The position numbers and the translations under genes were made by a program. A DNA stretch of 64,000 nt from Hyphomonadaceae bacterium (lineage in GTDB: Bacteria; Pseudomonadota; Alphaproteobacteria; Caulobacterales; Aquidulcibacteraceae): contig WRPI01000001.1 in assembly GCA_009773395.1 (NCBI GenBank), positions 248,001 through 312,000 of the forward strand, read 5' to 3'. This document shows positions 26,670-34,921 of the stretch, in pieces; the first letter of the stretch is position 1; each line of letters begins with the position of its first letter. The notes below the pieces were generated by a model. The model did no database searches. It saw only the letters and a program-made list of their open reading frames with translations, and was not told the DNA's origin.

Positions 26670-28058
26670 ATGTCCAAAATCCAGCTATTCAATACTATTG
26701 CAAAGCAAAAGCAGCAATTGATTCCAATCAATGATAAAAAAGTGACGCTTTATGTGTGCGGGCCTACAGTTTACAATCGCGCTCACATTGGCAACGCCCG
26801 TCCAGAAGTAGTTTTTGATACGCTTTTTAGGTTGTTACGGTCGGTTTATGGCGACGACCACGTGATTTTTGCGCGCAATATTACCGATATTGATGACAAA
26901 ATTAATGCCGCTGCGCTTGAAGCTGGGGTTGATATTTCGGTTATTACCGAAAAATACACCAATATTTATCGTGCCGATATGGCGCTATTGGGGGTGCTTC
27001 CAAAAACACTTGAGCCCAAAGTCACCGAGCATGTTGACGAAATAATTGCTTTGATTATCAAACTTGAAAAAGACAATCACGCTTATGAAACTGCTGACGG
27101 CGTATATTTTCATGTGCCGTCAATGGCAAATTATGGCCGGCTTTCGAGGCGCAAACTTGAAGATATGCAAGCTGGCGCGCGGGTTGAAATTGACGAAAAT
27201 AAGCGTAATAGTGCGGATTTCGCTTTGTGGAAAAAAGCCAAACCAAATGAGCCATCATGGGATAGCCCGTGGGGCAAAGGCCGCCCAGGTTGGCACATTG
27301 AATGCTCAGCGATGATTGAAAAAAGCCTAGGCCTTACAATCGATATTCACGGCGGCGGGCATGATTTAATTTTTCCGCACCACGAAAACGAAATCGCCCA
27401 ATCGGAATGCGCGCATAATGGTGTCCCGCTTGCCAATATTTGGATGCACAATGGCATGTTGAATTTTGGCAATGATAAAATGTCAAAAAGTCTAGGCAAT
27501 GTACTTGGTATTGATGGGTTGGCTGAAAAATGGCCCGCAGAAGCGCTTAGGCTATCACTATTATCTGCCCATTATCGCGCGCCACTTGATTGGACCGATG
27601 ATTTAATAAGCCAAAACGTAAAAACTTTGGACCGCGCATATCGCGCAATGGACGAAATTTGGGACAATACAATCGAGCCGATTTTACCCAATTCCATAAT
27701 TGAGGTTTTGTGCGATGATTTGAACACGCCGCAAGCACTTGCCGAATTAAGCACATTGGTGCGCAATGCCAATAAAGCCAAAACAAGCGACCAAAAGGCA
27801 ATTGCGTTGGCCGAACTTTTGGGCGCTGGGCAATTATTGGGCATATTGCAGCTTGAACCAAAACAGTGGTTTGCCAATCAAATTGGCCAAAAAGATGACG
27901 GCCTTACGGCGCATATTGATGCGCTGGTTAAAGAGCGAGTGGAAGTTCGCGCCGCCAAAAACTGGGCACGGGCCGATGAAATTAGGGACGAATTGGCGGC
28001 ACTTTGCGTCGATGTAAAAGATGGACCAGAAGGTTCAACTTGGCGCTTTGTGGTATAA
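26670..28058 (+). CDS. cysS: Cysteinyl-tRNA synthetase
   Basis: A 462-residue class I synthetase. The zinc-binding cysteine and HIGH-like signature are in CGPTVYNRAHIGNAR. GWHIECSAM and HGGGHDLIFPHHENEIAQSE hold further zinc ligands, and KMSKSLGN is the second class signature. Length is typical. No obvious Shine-Dalgarno precedes the ATG. It is followed after 9 bases by a small lipoprotein gene. Confidence 0.96.
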   Translation: MSKIQLFNTIAKQKQQLIPINDKKVTLYVCGPTVYNRAHIGNARPEVVFDTLFRLLRSVYGDDHVIFARNITDIDDKINAAALEAGVDISVITEKYTNIYRADMALLGVLPKTLEPKVTEHVDEIIALIIKLEKDNHAYETADGVYFHVPSMANYGRLSRRKLEDMQAGARVEIDENKRNSADFALWKKAKPNEPSWDSPWGKGRPGWHIECSAMIEKSLGLTIDIHGGGHDLIFPHHENEIAQSECAHNGVPLANIWMHNGMLNFGNDKMSKSLGNVLGIDGLAEKWPAEALRLSLLSAHYRAPLDWTDDLISQNVKTLDRAYRAMDEIWDNTIEPILPNSIIEVLCDDLNTPQALAELSTLVRNANKAKTSDQKAIALAELLGAGQLLGILQLEPKQWFANQIGQKDDGLTAHIDALVKERVEVRAAKNWARADEIRDELAALCVDVKDGPEGSTWRFVV

Positions 28059-28067
28059 GGGGTAATA

Positions 28068-28478
28068 ATGCACATGATAACGAAGCCAGTTGCAATTTTT
28101 TCGCTCATTGCAAGTTTATTGCTTAGCCTTGCTGCATGCGATAAATTGCCGAACACCTCCAAACAAGCCCAAATAGGGGAAGAACCGCCCAAGGCTGGCG
28201 AAAAAGTCATCGCCAATTTGGACGTTGACATGGCGGAAACTGAGGCGCTAAAAACCGCTTTGATTGCGAAATTTCCGATTGAAACAGAGGCCCAAATAGT
28301 CGAAACTGGTCTTATGGCGCAAAATTATGATTGCGGCCCCGACCCTACCAAACAAACCGAACGCGCCTGCATTAAAACCGAAACCAAAACTGATTGCGTG
28401 GTGATGACGATAGTGCGAACCCTGCCCTATACGCCAATGGGCGCGCAAGTTATTAAGGCTTGCGGTTTGATTCAATAG
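28068..28478 (+). CDS. Small predicted lipoprotein, unknown function
   Basis: A 136-residue protein with a lipoprotein signal ending in the lipobox LAAC (about residues 21-24), so it is probably anchored to a membrane facing the periplasm. The mature part has three further cysteines (CGPDPTKQTERAC, DCVVM) and a final ACG. I do not recognise a family. AAGGGG sits close before the ATG. It lies between cysS and pabBC with tight spacing on both sides. Confidence 0.75.
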   Translation: MHMITKPVAIFSLIASLLLSLAACDKLPNTSKQAQIGEEPPKAGEKVIANLDVDMAETEALKTALIAKFPIETEAQIVETGLMAQNYDCGPDPTKQTERACIKTETKTDCVVMTIVRTLPYTPMGAQVIKACGLIQ

Positions 28479-28485
28479 AAATGAA

Positions 28486-30276
28486 GTGAAAGCCCGTGCT
28501 TTGCAAAATGGCCTAGTTTTAATCGATGATAATAGCGCGGATGGGCAAGGCGCATTATTATTTGCAAACCCAGTTGAAGTAATCAAAGCGGAACATTTGT
28601 CCGAAGTCACAAATGCCATAGAAAATATGGAGGCGGCACAAACACGCGGTTTTTTTCTTGCGGGCTTTTTTTCATACGAATTAGGATATTGCCTCGAAGA
28701 AACCTTGGTCAATATGTTGCCAGCAAATCGCAAAATGCCTTTGTTGTGGTTTGGAGCCTATTCAAATCCAAGGCGAGTGAGCAGAAATGCGGTTGCGCGT
28801 TATTTTAGGCGCAGAAATCGGCGTAATAATTATTGGCTGGGCCCACAAAACATAAAACTTGGCCAGAGTGAATATGAAGTCCGTTTCAAAGAAACTCATG
28901 AACACATAAGATGCGGCGATATTTATCAATTGAATTTAACTTTCAAAATTAAAATGGACTTTGAGGGCTGCCCTTTGGCGCTATATTCAGATTTGCGCGA
29001 AGCCCAACAAGTTGAACATGGCGCTTATATTGATATTGGGCCGCATCAAATATTGTCGCTTAGTCCTGAGTTGTTTTTTGCTAAAATTGACCAAGAAATA
29101 CAAACCAGGCCGATGAAAGGCACAGCAAAACGCGGCGATGATTATAGCCAAGATGAAGCGATTAAGAGCACGTTGCAAAACGATCCAAAACAACGCGCCG
29201 AGAACTTAATGATAGTAGATTTGATGCGTAATGATCTTTCGCGAATTTGCGAAGTGTCGAGTGTAAAAGTGCCAAAATTATTTGAAGTAGAAACTTATCC
29301 AACCCTGCATCAAATGACATCGCTTATTACCGCGAAGTTGCGCAGTGATGTAGGAATAGCAAAACTAATAAAAGCGATATATCCCGGCGGCTCAATAACT
29401 GGCTGCCCTAAAATCAGTGCGATGGAAATCATTCGGCGATTTGAAAAAGAACCAAGAGAAGCCTATTGCGGATCTATTGGATTCTTCTCGCCTGATGGCA
29501 ATGCAAAATTCAACATCGCTATTAGAAGCCCGATTATTAGTGGTAATTCGCTCGAAATTGGTGTCGGCTCTGCCATTACCTTTGATTCAGTGGCCGCTGA
29601 TGAATATGAAGAATGTTTGCTAAAGACCCAATTCTTAGCGAATGCACAATTTGATTGTAGCCTTATCGAAACGATGAAATGGGAACGTGGAATTGGATTT
29701 GGGCGCCTAGAGCGCCACCTCAACCGAATGGAAAAATCAAGCCAAAAGTTCGGGATGGGATTTGATCGAGACGAGATTTTGCAATCATTGGTTGAAATTG
29801 TCGGTGGCGTAGATTTCAATGTGGCGCATTTAAGAATAATCTTGGATAAGGCATCGCAAAGAATTGAAATTCGTGAGCTTGCGCGTGGTAAAGACTTATT
29901 AAAGTGCGTCATGTCGCCCACAATAATGAACTCTAATAATCCGTGGCTCTATCATAAAACCACATTTCGCAAGACATATGACGATGATTGGGCATCGTGC
30001 AATGCCAGTGGCTATGATGAAATTATTTATCAAAACCAACGCGGCGAATTAACCGAAGGTTCGCGTTCTAATCTCTTTCTTGATACGGGCGGTGATATGC
30101 TTCTGACTCCGCCGATAAATTGCGGGGTTTTACCCGGAATTTTGCGCGAGGAATTGCTTGAAGCCAAATGCGCCAAAGAGCAAATTTTGACTATTGATGA
30201 TTTGATACGCGCGAAACAAATATATTTGGGAAGCTCATTACGCGGCTTAAGAAAAGCTATTTTCAATGGCAACTAA
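28486..30276 (+). CDS. pabB: Bifunctional aminodeoxychorismate synthase component I / aminodeoxychorismate lyase (PabB-PabC fusion)
   Basis: A 596-residue fusion. Residues about 1-390 are the chorismate-binding PabB part, with RPMKGTAKRG (the PabB-type lysine motif) and GGSITGCPKISAMEII. The remainder is a class IV PLP lyase of PabC type (YHKTTFRKTYDD with the likely PLP lysine, ELTEGSRSNLFL, GVLPGILRE). Together these convert chorismate to p-aminobenzoate with a PabA partner not seen here. GTG start 7 bases after the lipoprotein stop. Confidence 0.92.
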   Translation: MKARALQNGLVLIDDNSADGQGALLFANPVEVIKAEHLSEVTNAIENMEAAQTRGFFLAGFFSYELGYCLEETLVNMLPANRKMPLLWFGAYSNPRRVSRNAVARYFRRRNRRNNYWLGPQNIKLGQSEYEVRFKETHEHIRCGDIYQLNLTFKIKMDFEGCPLALYSDLREAQQVEHGAYIDIGPHQILSLSPELFFAKIDQEIQTRPMKGTAKRGDDYSQDEAIKSTLQNDPKQRAENLMIVDLMRNDLSRICEVSSVKVPKLFEVETYPTLHQMTSLITAKLRSDVGIAKLIKAIYPGGSITGCPKISAMEIIRRFEKEPREAYCGSIGFFSPDGNAKFNIAIRSPIISGNSLEIGVGSAITFDSVAADEYEECLLKTQFLANAQFDCSLIETMKWERGIGFGRLERHLNRMEKSSQKFGMGFDRDEILQSLVEIVGGVDFNVAHLRIILDKASQRIEIRELARGKDLLKCVMSPTIMNSNNPWLYHKTTFRKTYDDDWASCNASGYDEIIYQNQRGELTEGSRSNLFLDTGGDMLLTPPINCGVLPGILREELLEAKCAKEQILTIDDLIRAKQIYLGSSLRGLRKAIFNGN

Positions 30277-30292
30277 TGTGATACAAAGACAC

Positions 30293-31417
30293 ATGAAACG
30301 CCTACGCTTTTTATTGCCATTATTTGCCTTGCTTGCTGCCTGCGCCCAAAAAGGCGCTGATGCACCACGTTCTGATACCGCCCAAGCTTCAAATGTGGCG
30401 CTTAATGTCGAGACGATTGCGTCAGGACTTGAGTTTCCGTGGGGCATCGCCTTTTTGCCAGATGGCTCGGCGCTAATAACCGAAAAAGTCGGGCGCTTGC
30501 GCTTATTTGCGAATGGCCAGCTTTCCGAGCCGATTTCAGGCGTGCCGTCAGTTCTTTACGACGGACAGGCTGGCCTGTTTGATGTCGCACTTCACCCCGA
30601 TTTTGCCAATAATCACCTGATATATTTGTCTTTCGCCAAAGGCAGCGAAGCCGAAAATGGCACAACATTGGTGCGCGCACGGCTTGTTGGCAATGAATTG
30701 CAAAACCTAACCGAAATTTTTACCGTTACACCAAAGAAAAAAGGCACAAGCCATTATGGCGGACGGATTTTGTTTTTGGCGGATAAAACCCTGCTTTTGT
30801 CGCTTGGCGAAGGTTTTGATTACAAAGACGAAGCGCAAAACCCGCAGAGCGACCTCGGTAAGATTGTTCACTTGCGTGATGACGGAACTCCCGCTGCGCA
30901 GCATATCGCAGGCGCAAAGCCAGAAATATACACAATGGGGCATCGCAATGTGCAGGGCTTGGCGCTCGATAGAGCCACAAATATTATTTACCAACATGAA
31001 CATGGGCCGCGCGGCGGCGATGAAATCAACATTCTGCGCGCGGGTAAAAATTATGGTTGGCCTAAAATCACTTATGGCATTGGCTATAGTGGCATAAAAA
31101 TATCAGACAAAGTCGCAATGCCAGGTTTGGAGCAGCCCTTGGTTTATTGGGTTCCGTCCATTGCACCGTCCGCCATGACTTTTTACGAAAGCGACCTATT
31201 CCCCCAATTCAAAGGCGATTTATTAGTTTCGGCACTTGCAGGCCAGCAAATTCGGCATGTTAATTTGGAAAATGGCGCCGTTACCCAGCAGACAACTTTG
31301 CTTACTGACATGCAAACAAGGTTTCGCAATATTACCACCGCACCCGATGGCTCGATATGGGTTTTGACCGATGAAGTTGAAGGGAAGATTTTGCGATTAA
31401 CGCCTAAACTGCGGTAG
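30293..31417 (+). CDS. PQQ-dependent sugar dehydrogenase-like lipoprotein (Yli/GDH beta-propeller family)
   Basis: A 374-residue protein with a lipoprotein signal (MKRLRFLLPLFALLAACAQ, lipobox LAAC). It continues as a six-bladed propeller of the soluble glucose dehydrogenase/YliI type: ETIASGLEFPWGIAFLPDGSALITEKVGRLR, GLFDVALHPDFANNHLIYLSF, HRNVQGLALD, HEHGPRGGDEIN. The frame starts earlier at 30266 inside pabBC, but the ATG at 30293 begins the signal peptide. Periplasmic aldose oxidation with PQQ is the family activity; the substrate here is unproven. Confidence 0.87.
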   Translation: MKRLRFLLPLFALLAACAQKGADAPRSDTAQASNVALNVETIASGLEFPWGIAFLPDGSALITEKVGRLRLFANGQLSEPISGVPSVLYDGQAGLFDVALHPDFANNHLIYLSFAKGSEAENGTTLVRARLVGNELQNLTEIFTVTPKKKGTSHYGGRILFLADKTLLLSLGEGFDYKDEAQNPQSDLGKIVHLRDDGTPAAQHIAGAKPEIYTMGHRNVQGLALDRATNIIYQHEHGPRGGDEINILRAGKNYGWPKITYGIGYSGIKISDKVAMPGLEQPLVYWVPSIAPSAMTFYESDLFPQFKGDLLVSALAGQQIRHVNLENGAVTQQTTLLTDMQTRFRNITTAPDGSIWVLTDEVEGKILRLTPKLR

Positions 31418-31512
31418 AGCGCGTTGCGTTTAAGTTGATTCAACTTAATAAGCGAAAATGCGTGACCAAGAAAGAATCTAGAGCAATGGCCTTTCAAGTT
31501 GAATCGATTTTG
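31416..31512 (+). repeat. Tandem AGAGC-type repeat elements
   Basis: Two modules in a row downstream of the sugar dehydrogenase gene. 31416-31476 starts AGAGC, contains the palindrome TTAAGTTGATTCAACTTAA, and is the inverted copy of 1291-1352. 31479-31512 starts TAGAGC and continues CTTTCAAGTTGAATCGATTTT; it is nearly identical to 42667-42699. Similar intergenic motifs are, from memory, widespread in alphaproteobacterial genomes. It may contribute a 3' structure to the upstream gene. Confidence 0.75.
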
Positions 31513-31558
31513 TCCTTACGGGATTAGTCTTTCAAGGTTGTTGGAAAGTTATGTAAGT

Positions 31559-31803
31559 GGCTTAGGAATGGTTTATGGCGAACCTTGTCTCGCCAAAACC
31601 ATTCATCAATTGTGTTATGCGCCCTAGGTTTTTGTCAAGCCCTCGCGCCAAAGCGCGACCGCGAAGCGGCTTCGGGGCTTGACTAAAACCTAGGGCGCGA
31701 AGGCATAATAAGCGAGTGGGCTTAGGGCAAACCTGCCCCTAAGACCATTCCTAAGCAATTTTTTCTAAGCAACATTGACGCAACAGCTAATGCGTCGCAT
31801 TAG
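31559..31803 (-). repeat. Composite three-hairpin repeat, copy 4 (reverse orientation)
   Basis: Core 31559-31756 with hairpin C at 31566-31604, central hairpin B at 31619-31698 and hairpin A at 31714-31750, inverted relative to copy 1. Ends are GGCTTAGGAATGG and CATTCCTAAGC. The perfect palindrome CTAATGCGTCGCATTAG lies at 31787-31803, 31 bases outside the core, as in copy 2. It sits between the convergent sugar dehydrogenase and rarD genes. 31804-31888 shows no gene. Confidence 0.9.
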
Positions 31804-31888
31804 TTTGATGGTTTTTCCATGCGTAAAACCAAAACCTAAAAACTAAACACGATTCGCTTTACGCGATCCTACTTGAACTTCCTTTGCG

Positions 31889-32761
31889 CTAAGCTTTCGC
31901 CCGAAACTCGTCCCAAGTATAAACTGCCAAACCCGCCCAAATGAGCGCAAAAGTTATGGCGTGCGAAATACCGAATGCTTCGCCATAAAAAATGCTGATA
32001 CAAAAAGCGATTGATGGCGCGATATATTGCAGCATCCCAATAGTTGCCAATCGCAAATTGCGCGCGCCAAAAGCAAATAATATTAACGGAACGGCGGTTA
32101 AAGGCCCAGCCAAAAGCAGCCAAAATTTATCGCCACTATTTGCGCCAAAAACTGGCACACCATTCTGCCCCATAAACCACAAACCAAGCGCCGCAAGCGG
32201 TGCCAGCGCCAATGATTCCCAAAACAAACCAACGGCAGGGGCAACAGCAACTTTCTTGCGAACCAGACCGTAACCCGCGAATAATGCCGCCAAAGAAAGT
32301 CCAAGAACCGGAAAATGTTGCGCCACGATAATTTGATTAAGAACCCCCAAAGCCGCAAGAAAAATCGCCAGTGTTTTTATGCGGTTCAGCTTCTCACCAA
32401 AAAACAACATTCCCAAACCAACATTCATTAGTGGGTTAATATAATACCCCAACGCAGTTTCCATGATTTGGTGTTTGGAAACTGCCCAAGCATAAATTGT
32501 CCAATTTGCGCCGATAAAAAACGCCGAAAGAGACAACATGAAAAACGTATGATAATTGATGCGAAAATATTTCTTTCCGTGAAAAACCAACGCCAAACCT
32601 GCGGCCCAAGGTATTGTCCAAATTATGCGGTTCGCAGTTATGACCCAAGGCGAAACTTCTTGCATTTGCTTTAGATATAATGGCAAAAAACCCCAAATTA
32701 CATAGGCGCTTAGGCCGATTAATAATGCGGTTGTTGGCTCTTTTTCTTCTTTACTTATCAT
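31889..32761 (-). CDS. rarD: RarD-type EamA family transporter
   Basis: A 290-residue membrane protein with ten predicted helices in two EamA halves. The N-terminal YVIWGFLPLYLKQMQEVSPWVITANRIIW and the internal GANWTIYAWAVSKHQIMETALGYYINPL are characteristic of RarD. Substrate unknown; the family exports or imports small metabolites. A purine-rich AAGAAGAAGA run precedes the ATG. It lies downstream of asd on the same strand, separated by a terminator hairpin. Confidence 0.88.
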   Translation of the reverse strand: MISKEEKEPTTALLIGLSAYVIWGFLPLYLKQMQEVSPWVITANRIIWTIPWAAGLALVFHGKKYFRINYHTFFMLSLSAFFIGANWTIYAWAVSKHQIMETALGYYINPLMNVGLGMLFFGEKLNRIKTLAIFLAALGVLNQIIVAQHFPVLGLSLAALFAGYGLVRKKVAVAPAVGLFWESLALAPLAALGLWFMGQNGVPVFGANSGDKFWLLLAGPLTAVPLILFAFGARNLRLATIGMLQYIAPSIAFCISIFYGEAFGISHAITFALIWAGLAVYTWDEFRAKA

Positions 32762-32774
32762 TCTTCTTCTTCTT

Positions 32775-32815
32775 TTTTATCAAAACAAAAGCCTTCCAAA
32801 ATCTCGGAAGGCTTT
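32775..32815 (-). terminator. Intrinsic terminator after asd
   Basis: A perfect 10-bp stem (AAAGCCTTCC/GGAAGGCTTT, 32788-32797 with 32806-32815) and an 8-base loop. On the minus strand it is followed by a T-rich tract (TGTTTTGATAAAAAA). It lies 25 bases past the asd stop codon and ends asd transcription before rarD. It is the only textbook intrinsic terminator I found in the window. Confidence 0.85.
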
Positions 32816-32839
32816 CAAAAATCCAAATTTTTAGAAAAT

Positions 32840-33865
32840 CTAAATTTTCTCACCCACAAGGCCCTTATCAACCAACATCTGCGCAATTTGCACCGCATTT
32901 AGTGCTGCACCTTTGCGCAAATTGTCGGAAACAATCCACATATTAAGGCCATTTTCGACAGTTTCGTCTTTCCGGATACGCGAAACAAAAACCGAATGCT
33001 CACCGACGCATTCAACGACGCTGGTATAGCCACCGTCTTCGCGGCGATCCATAAGCACAACACCTTCGGCCTCGGATAAAATATCCATGGCCTCGGTGTC
33101 GCTCATCGGCGTTTCAAACTCAATATTAACAGATTCACCATGACCAACAAAAGTTGGAACCCGAACACAAGTGGCGCTGACTTTTATATTCGTGTCGAGG
33201 ATTTTCTTGGTCTCGACTATCATTTTCCATTCTTCTTTGGTGTCACCGCTATCCATAAAGTCATCAATATGCGGAATGCAATTAAACGCGATTTGTTTAG
33301 TGAAATTTTCAATTTTCAATTCGTCATTGACGAAAATACCACGGGTCTGCGTCCAAAGCTCATCCATTGCCTCTTTGCCTTTACCCGAAGTCGATTGGTA
33401 AGTGGACACCACAATCCGCTTAATTTTCGCCGCATCATGCAACGGCTTTAACGCCACCACCATTTGTATGGTTGAACAATTTGGGTTGGCAATTATGTTT
33501 TTCTTTTTGAAGCCTTCAATCGCGCCGGAGTTCACTTCAGGCACAATAAGCGGCACATCTTCATCCATGCGCCAAGTTGAACTATTATCAATAACCACAC
33601 AGCCTTGAGCTGCGATTTTCGGCGACCATTCTTTGGAAACTTTGCCGCCCGCCGACATCAAACAAATATCAACACCCGTAAAATCAAATGAATCAAGCGA
33701 TTTGCATTTCAATATCTTGTCGCCAAATGAAACTTCCTTGCCCATAGAGCGACGCGACGCCACAGCAATTACTTCGCTTGCTGGGAATTTCAACTCGTCT
33801 AGGATATTCAACATTTCGCGGCCAACATTTCCGGTGGCTCCAACTACTGCAACTCTCAGTGCCAT
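32840..33865 (-). CDS. asd: Aspartate-semialdehyde dehydrogenase
   Basis: A 341-residue NADP enzyme of the aspartate pathway that supplies lysine, threonine and methionine. It has the N-terminal VAVVGATGNVGREML cofactor site. The catalytic cysteine is in IANPNCSTIQMV, and the histidine region follows near ..SVNIEFE. Length is normal. The window also carries dapF, metX and metW, which use products of this step. Followed by an intrinsic terminator. Confidence 0.95.
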   Translation of the reverse strand: MALRVAVVGATGNVGREMLNILDELKFPASEVIAVASRRSMGKEVSFGDKILKCKSLDSFDFTGVDICLMSAGGKVSKEWSPKIAAQGCVVIDNSSTWRMDEDVPLIVPEVNSGAIEGFKKKNIIANPNCSTIQMVVALKPLHDAAKIKRIVVSTYQSTSGKGKEAMDELWTQTRGIFVNDELKIENFTKQIAFNCIPHIDDFMDSGDTKEEWKMIVETKKILDTNIKVSATCVRVPTFVGHGESVNIEFETPMSDTEAMDILSEAEGVVLMDRREDGGYTSVVECVGEHSVFVSRIRKDETVENGLNMWIVSDNLRKGAALNAVQIAQMLVDKGLVGEKI

Positions 33866-33984
33866 TTCACTATTTTACTTTCATTTTTAATGCGAGCGGG
33901 TGCAATAGCGGCTTTTGTGCAAATAAGAAAGCCAAAATGGGCATTAATGTTTTGCGAATTGCACAATAGGCGCTATCAAAAGCC

Positions 33985-34884
33985 ATGACTTCATTTGTTT
34001 CCAAACTTAGCAAAGCTATAATTGCCGCAGACAACCCCTTATGCGTTGGCCTTGACCCTTTTGTTCAGAATATTCCTTTGATTTTTGGTGCGCCAAATAA
34101 AATCAGCACTTTGGAAGCTTTTTTCAATGAGGTGATTGACGCCTTACAAGGCAATGTCGCGGTTATTAAGCCGCAAATTGGCCTGTTTGAGCCTTGGGGT
34201 GCCGATGGCTTTGCATTGGTTTCACGGTTAACAAGTCGCGCCAAAGCCAATGGCTTGTTGGTAATTTTGGACGCTAAACGTGGCGATATTGGCACAACCG
34301 CCCAAGGTTACGCTGATGCCTATCTTGGACCAAATCCAGCAATTGACTGCGATTGCGTGACCCTCAACCCTTATTTGGGTATCGAAACTCTGGAGCCGTT
34401 TGTGAAAAACGCCTTGGCTTACGGCAAAAGCATCGCCGTTTTGGTTCGAACTTCAAACCCCGGCGCCAAGGATTTTCAAGATTTAATGGTAGCAGGTGAA
34501 CCGCTTTGGGTTAAAGTTGCCCAATCCCTTAAACCAATTGAAGCAAGACTTATGGACTCGGATATGAGTAGCTTAATGGTGGTAATTGGCGCGACCTGGC
34601 CTAATGAAGCTGCTAAATTGCGTGAAATCCTTCCCCACACACAATTTCTAATCCCTGGATATGGCGCGCAAGGCGGAAGTGCTGAAGATGCTTTTGCGGG
34701 GCTTATCAATAAAGGCAATCGCATGGAGGGGGGACTAATCAGCTCATCGCGTGCGGTTCTGTATCCCCAAGGAGCGCAAGATTGTGAGAATATAGCGGCA
34801 TGGCGTGATATTTTTTCCCAAAATCTTGATAATGTCATTGCAGATTTACGGCTTGCGTCCGAAAACGTCATAGCGCGAGTATAG
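33985..34884 (+). CDS. pyrF: Orotidine-5'-phosphate decarboxylase, type 2
   Basis: A 299-residue member of the longer type 2 PyrF branch. The active-site lysine and aspartates are in ILDAKRGDIGTTAQGYADAY, and the phosphate-binding part is in LIPGYGAQGG. It completes UMP synthesis after PyrD, which is encoded at 16.5 kb. It is followed by addB after 37 bases. Confidence 0.94.
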   Translation: MTSFVSKLSKAIIAADNPLCVGLDPFVQNIPLIFGAPNKISTLEAFFNEVIDALQGNVAVIKPQIGLFEPWGADGFALVSRLTSRAKANGLLVILDAKRGDIGTTAQGYADAYLGPNPAIDCDCVTLNPYLGIETLEPFVKNALAYGKSIAVLVRTSNPGAKDFQDLMVAGEPLWVKVAQSLKPIEARLMDSDMSSLMVVIGATWPNEAAKLREILPHTQFLIPGYGAQGGSAEDAFAGLINKGNRMEGGLISSSRAVLYPQGAQDCENIAAWRDIFSQNLDNVIADLRLASENVIARV

Positions 34885-34921
34885 GGATAGAGGCTAAATT
34901 TGAAATTAGAGGCAGCGCATT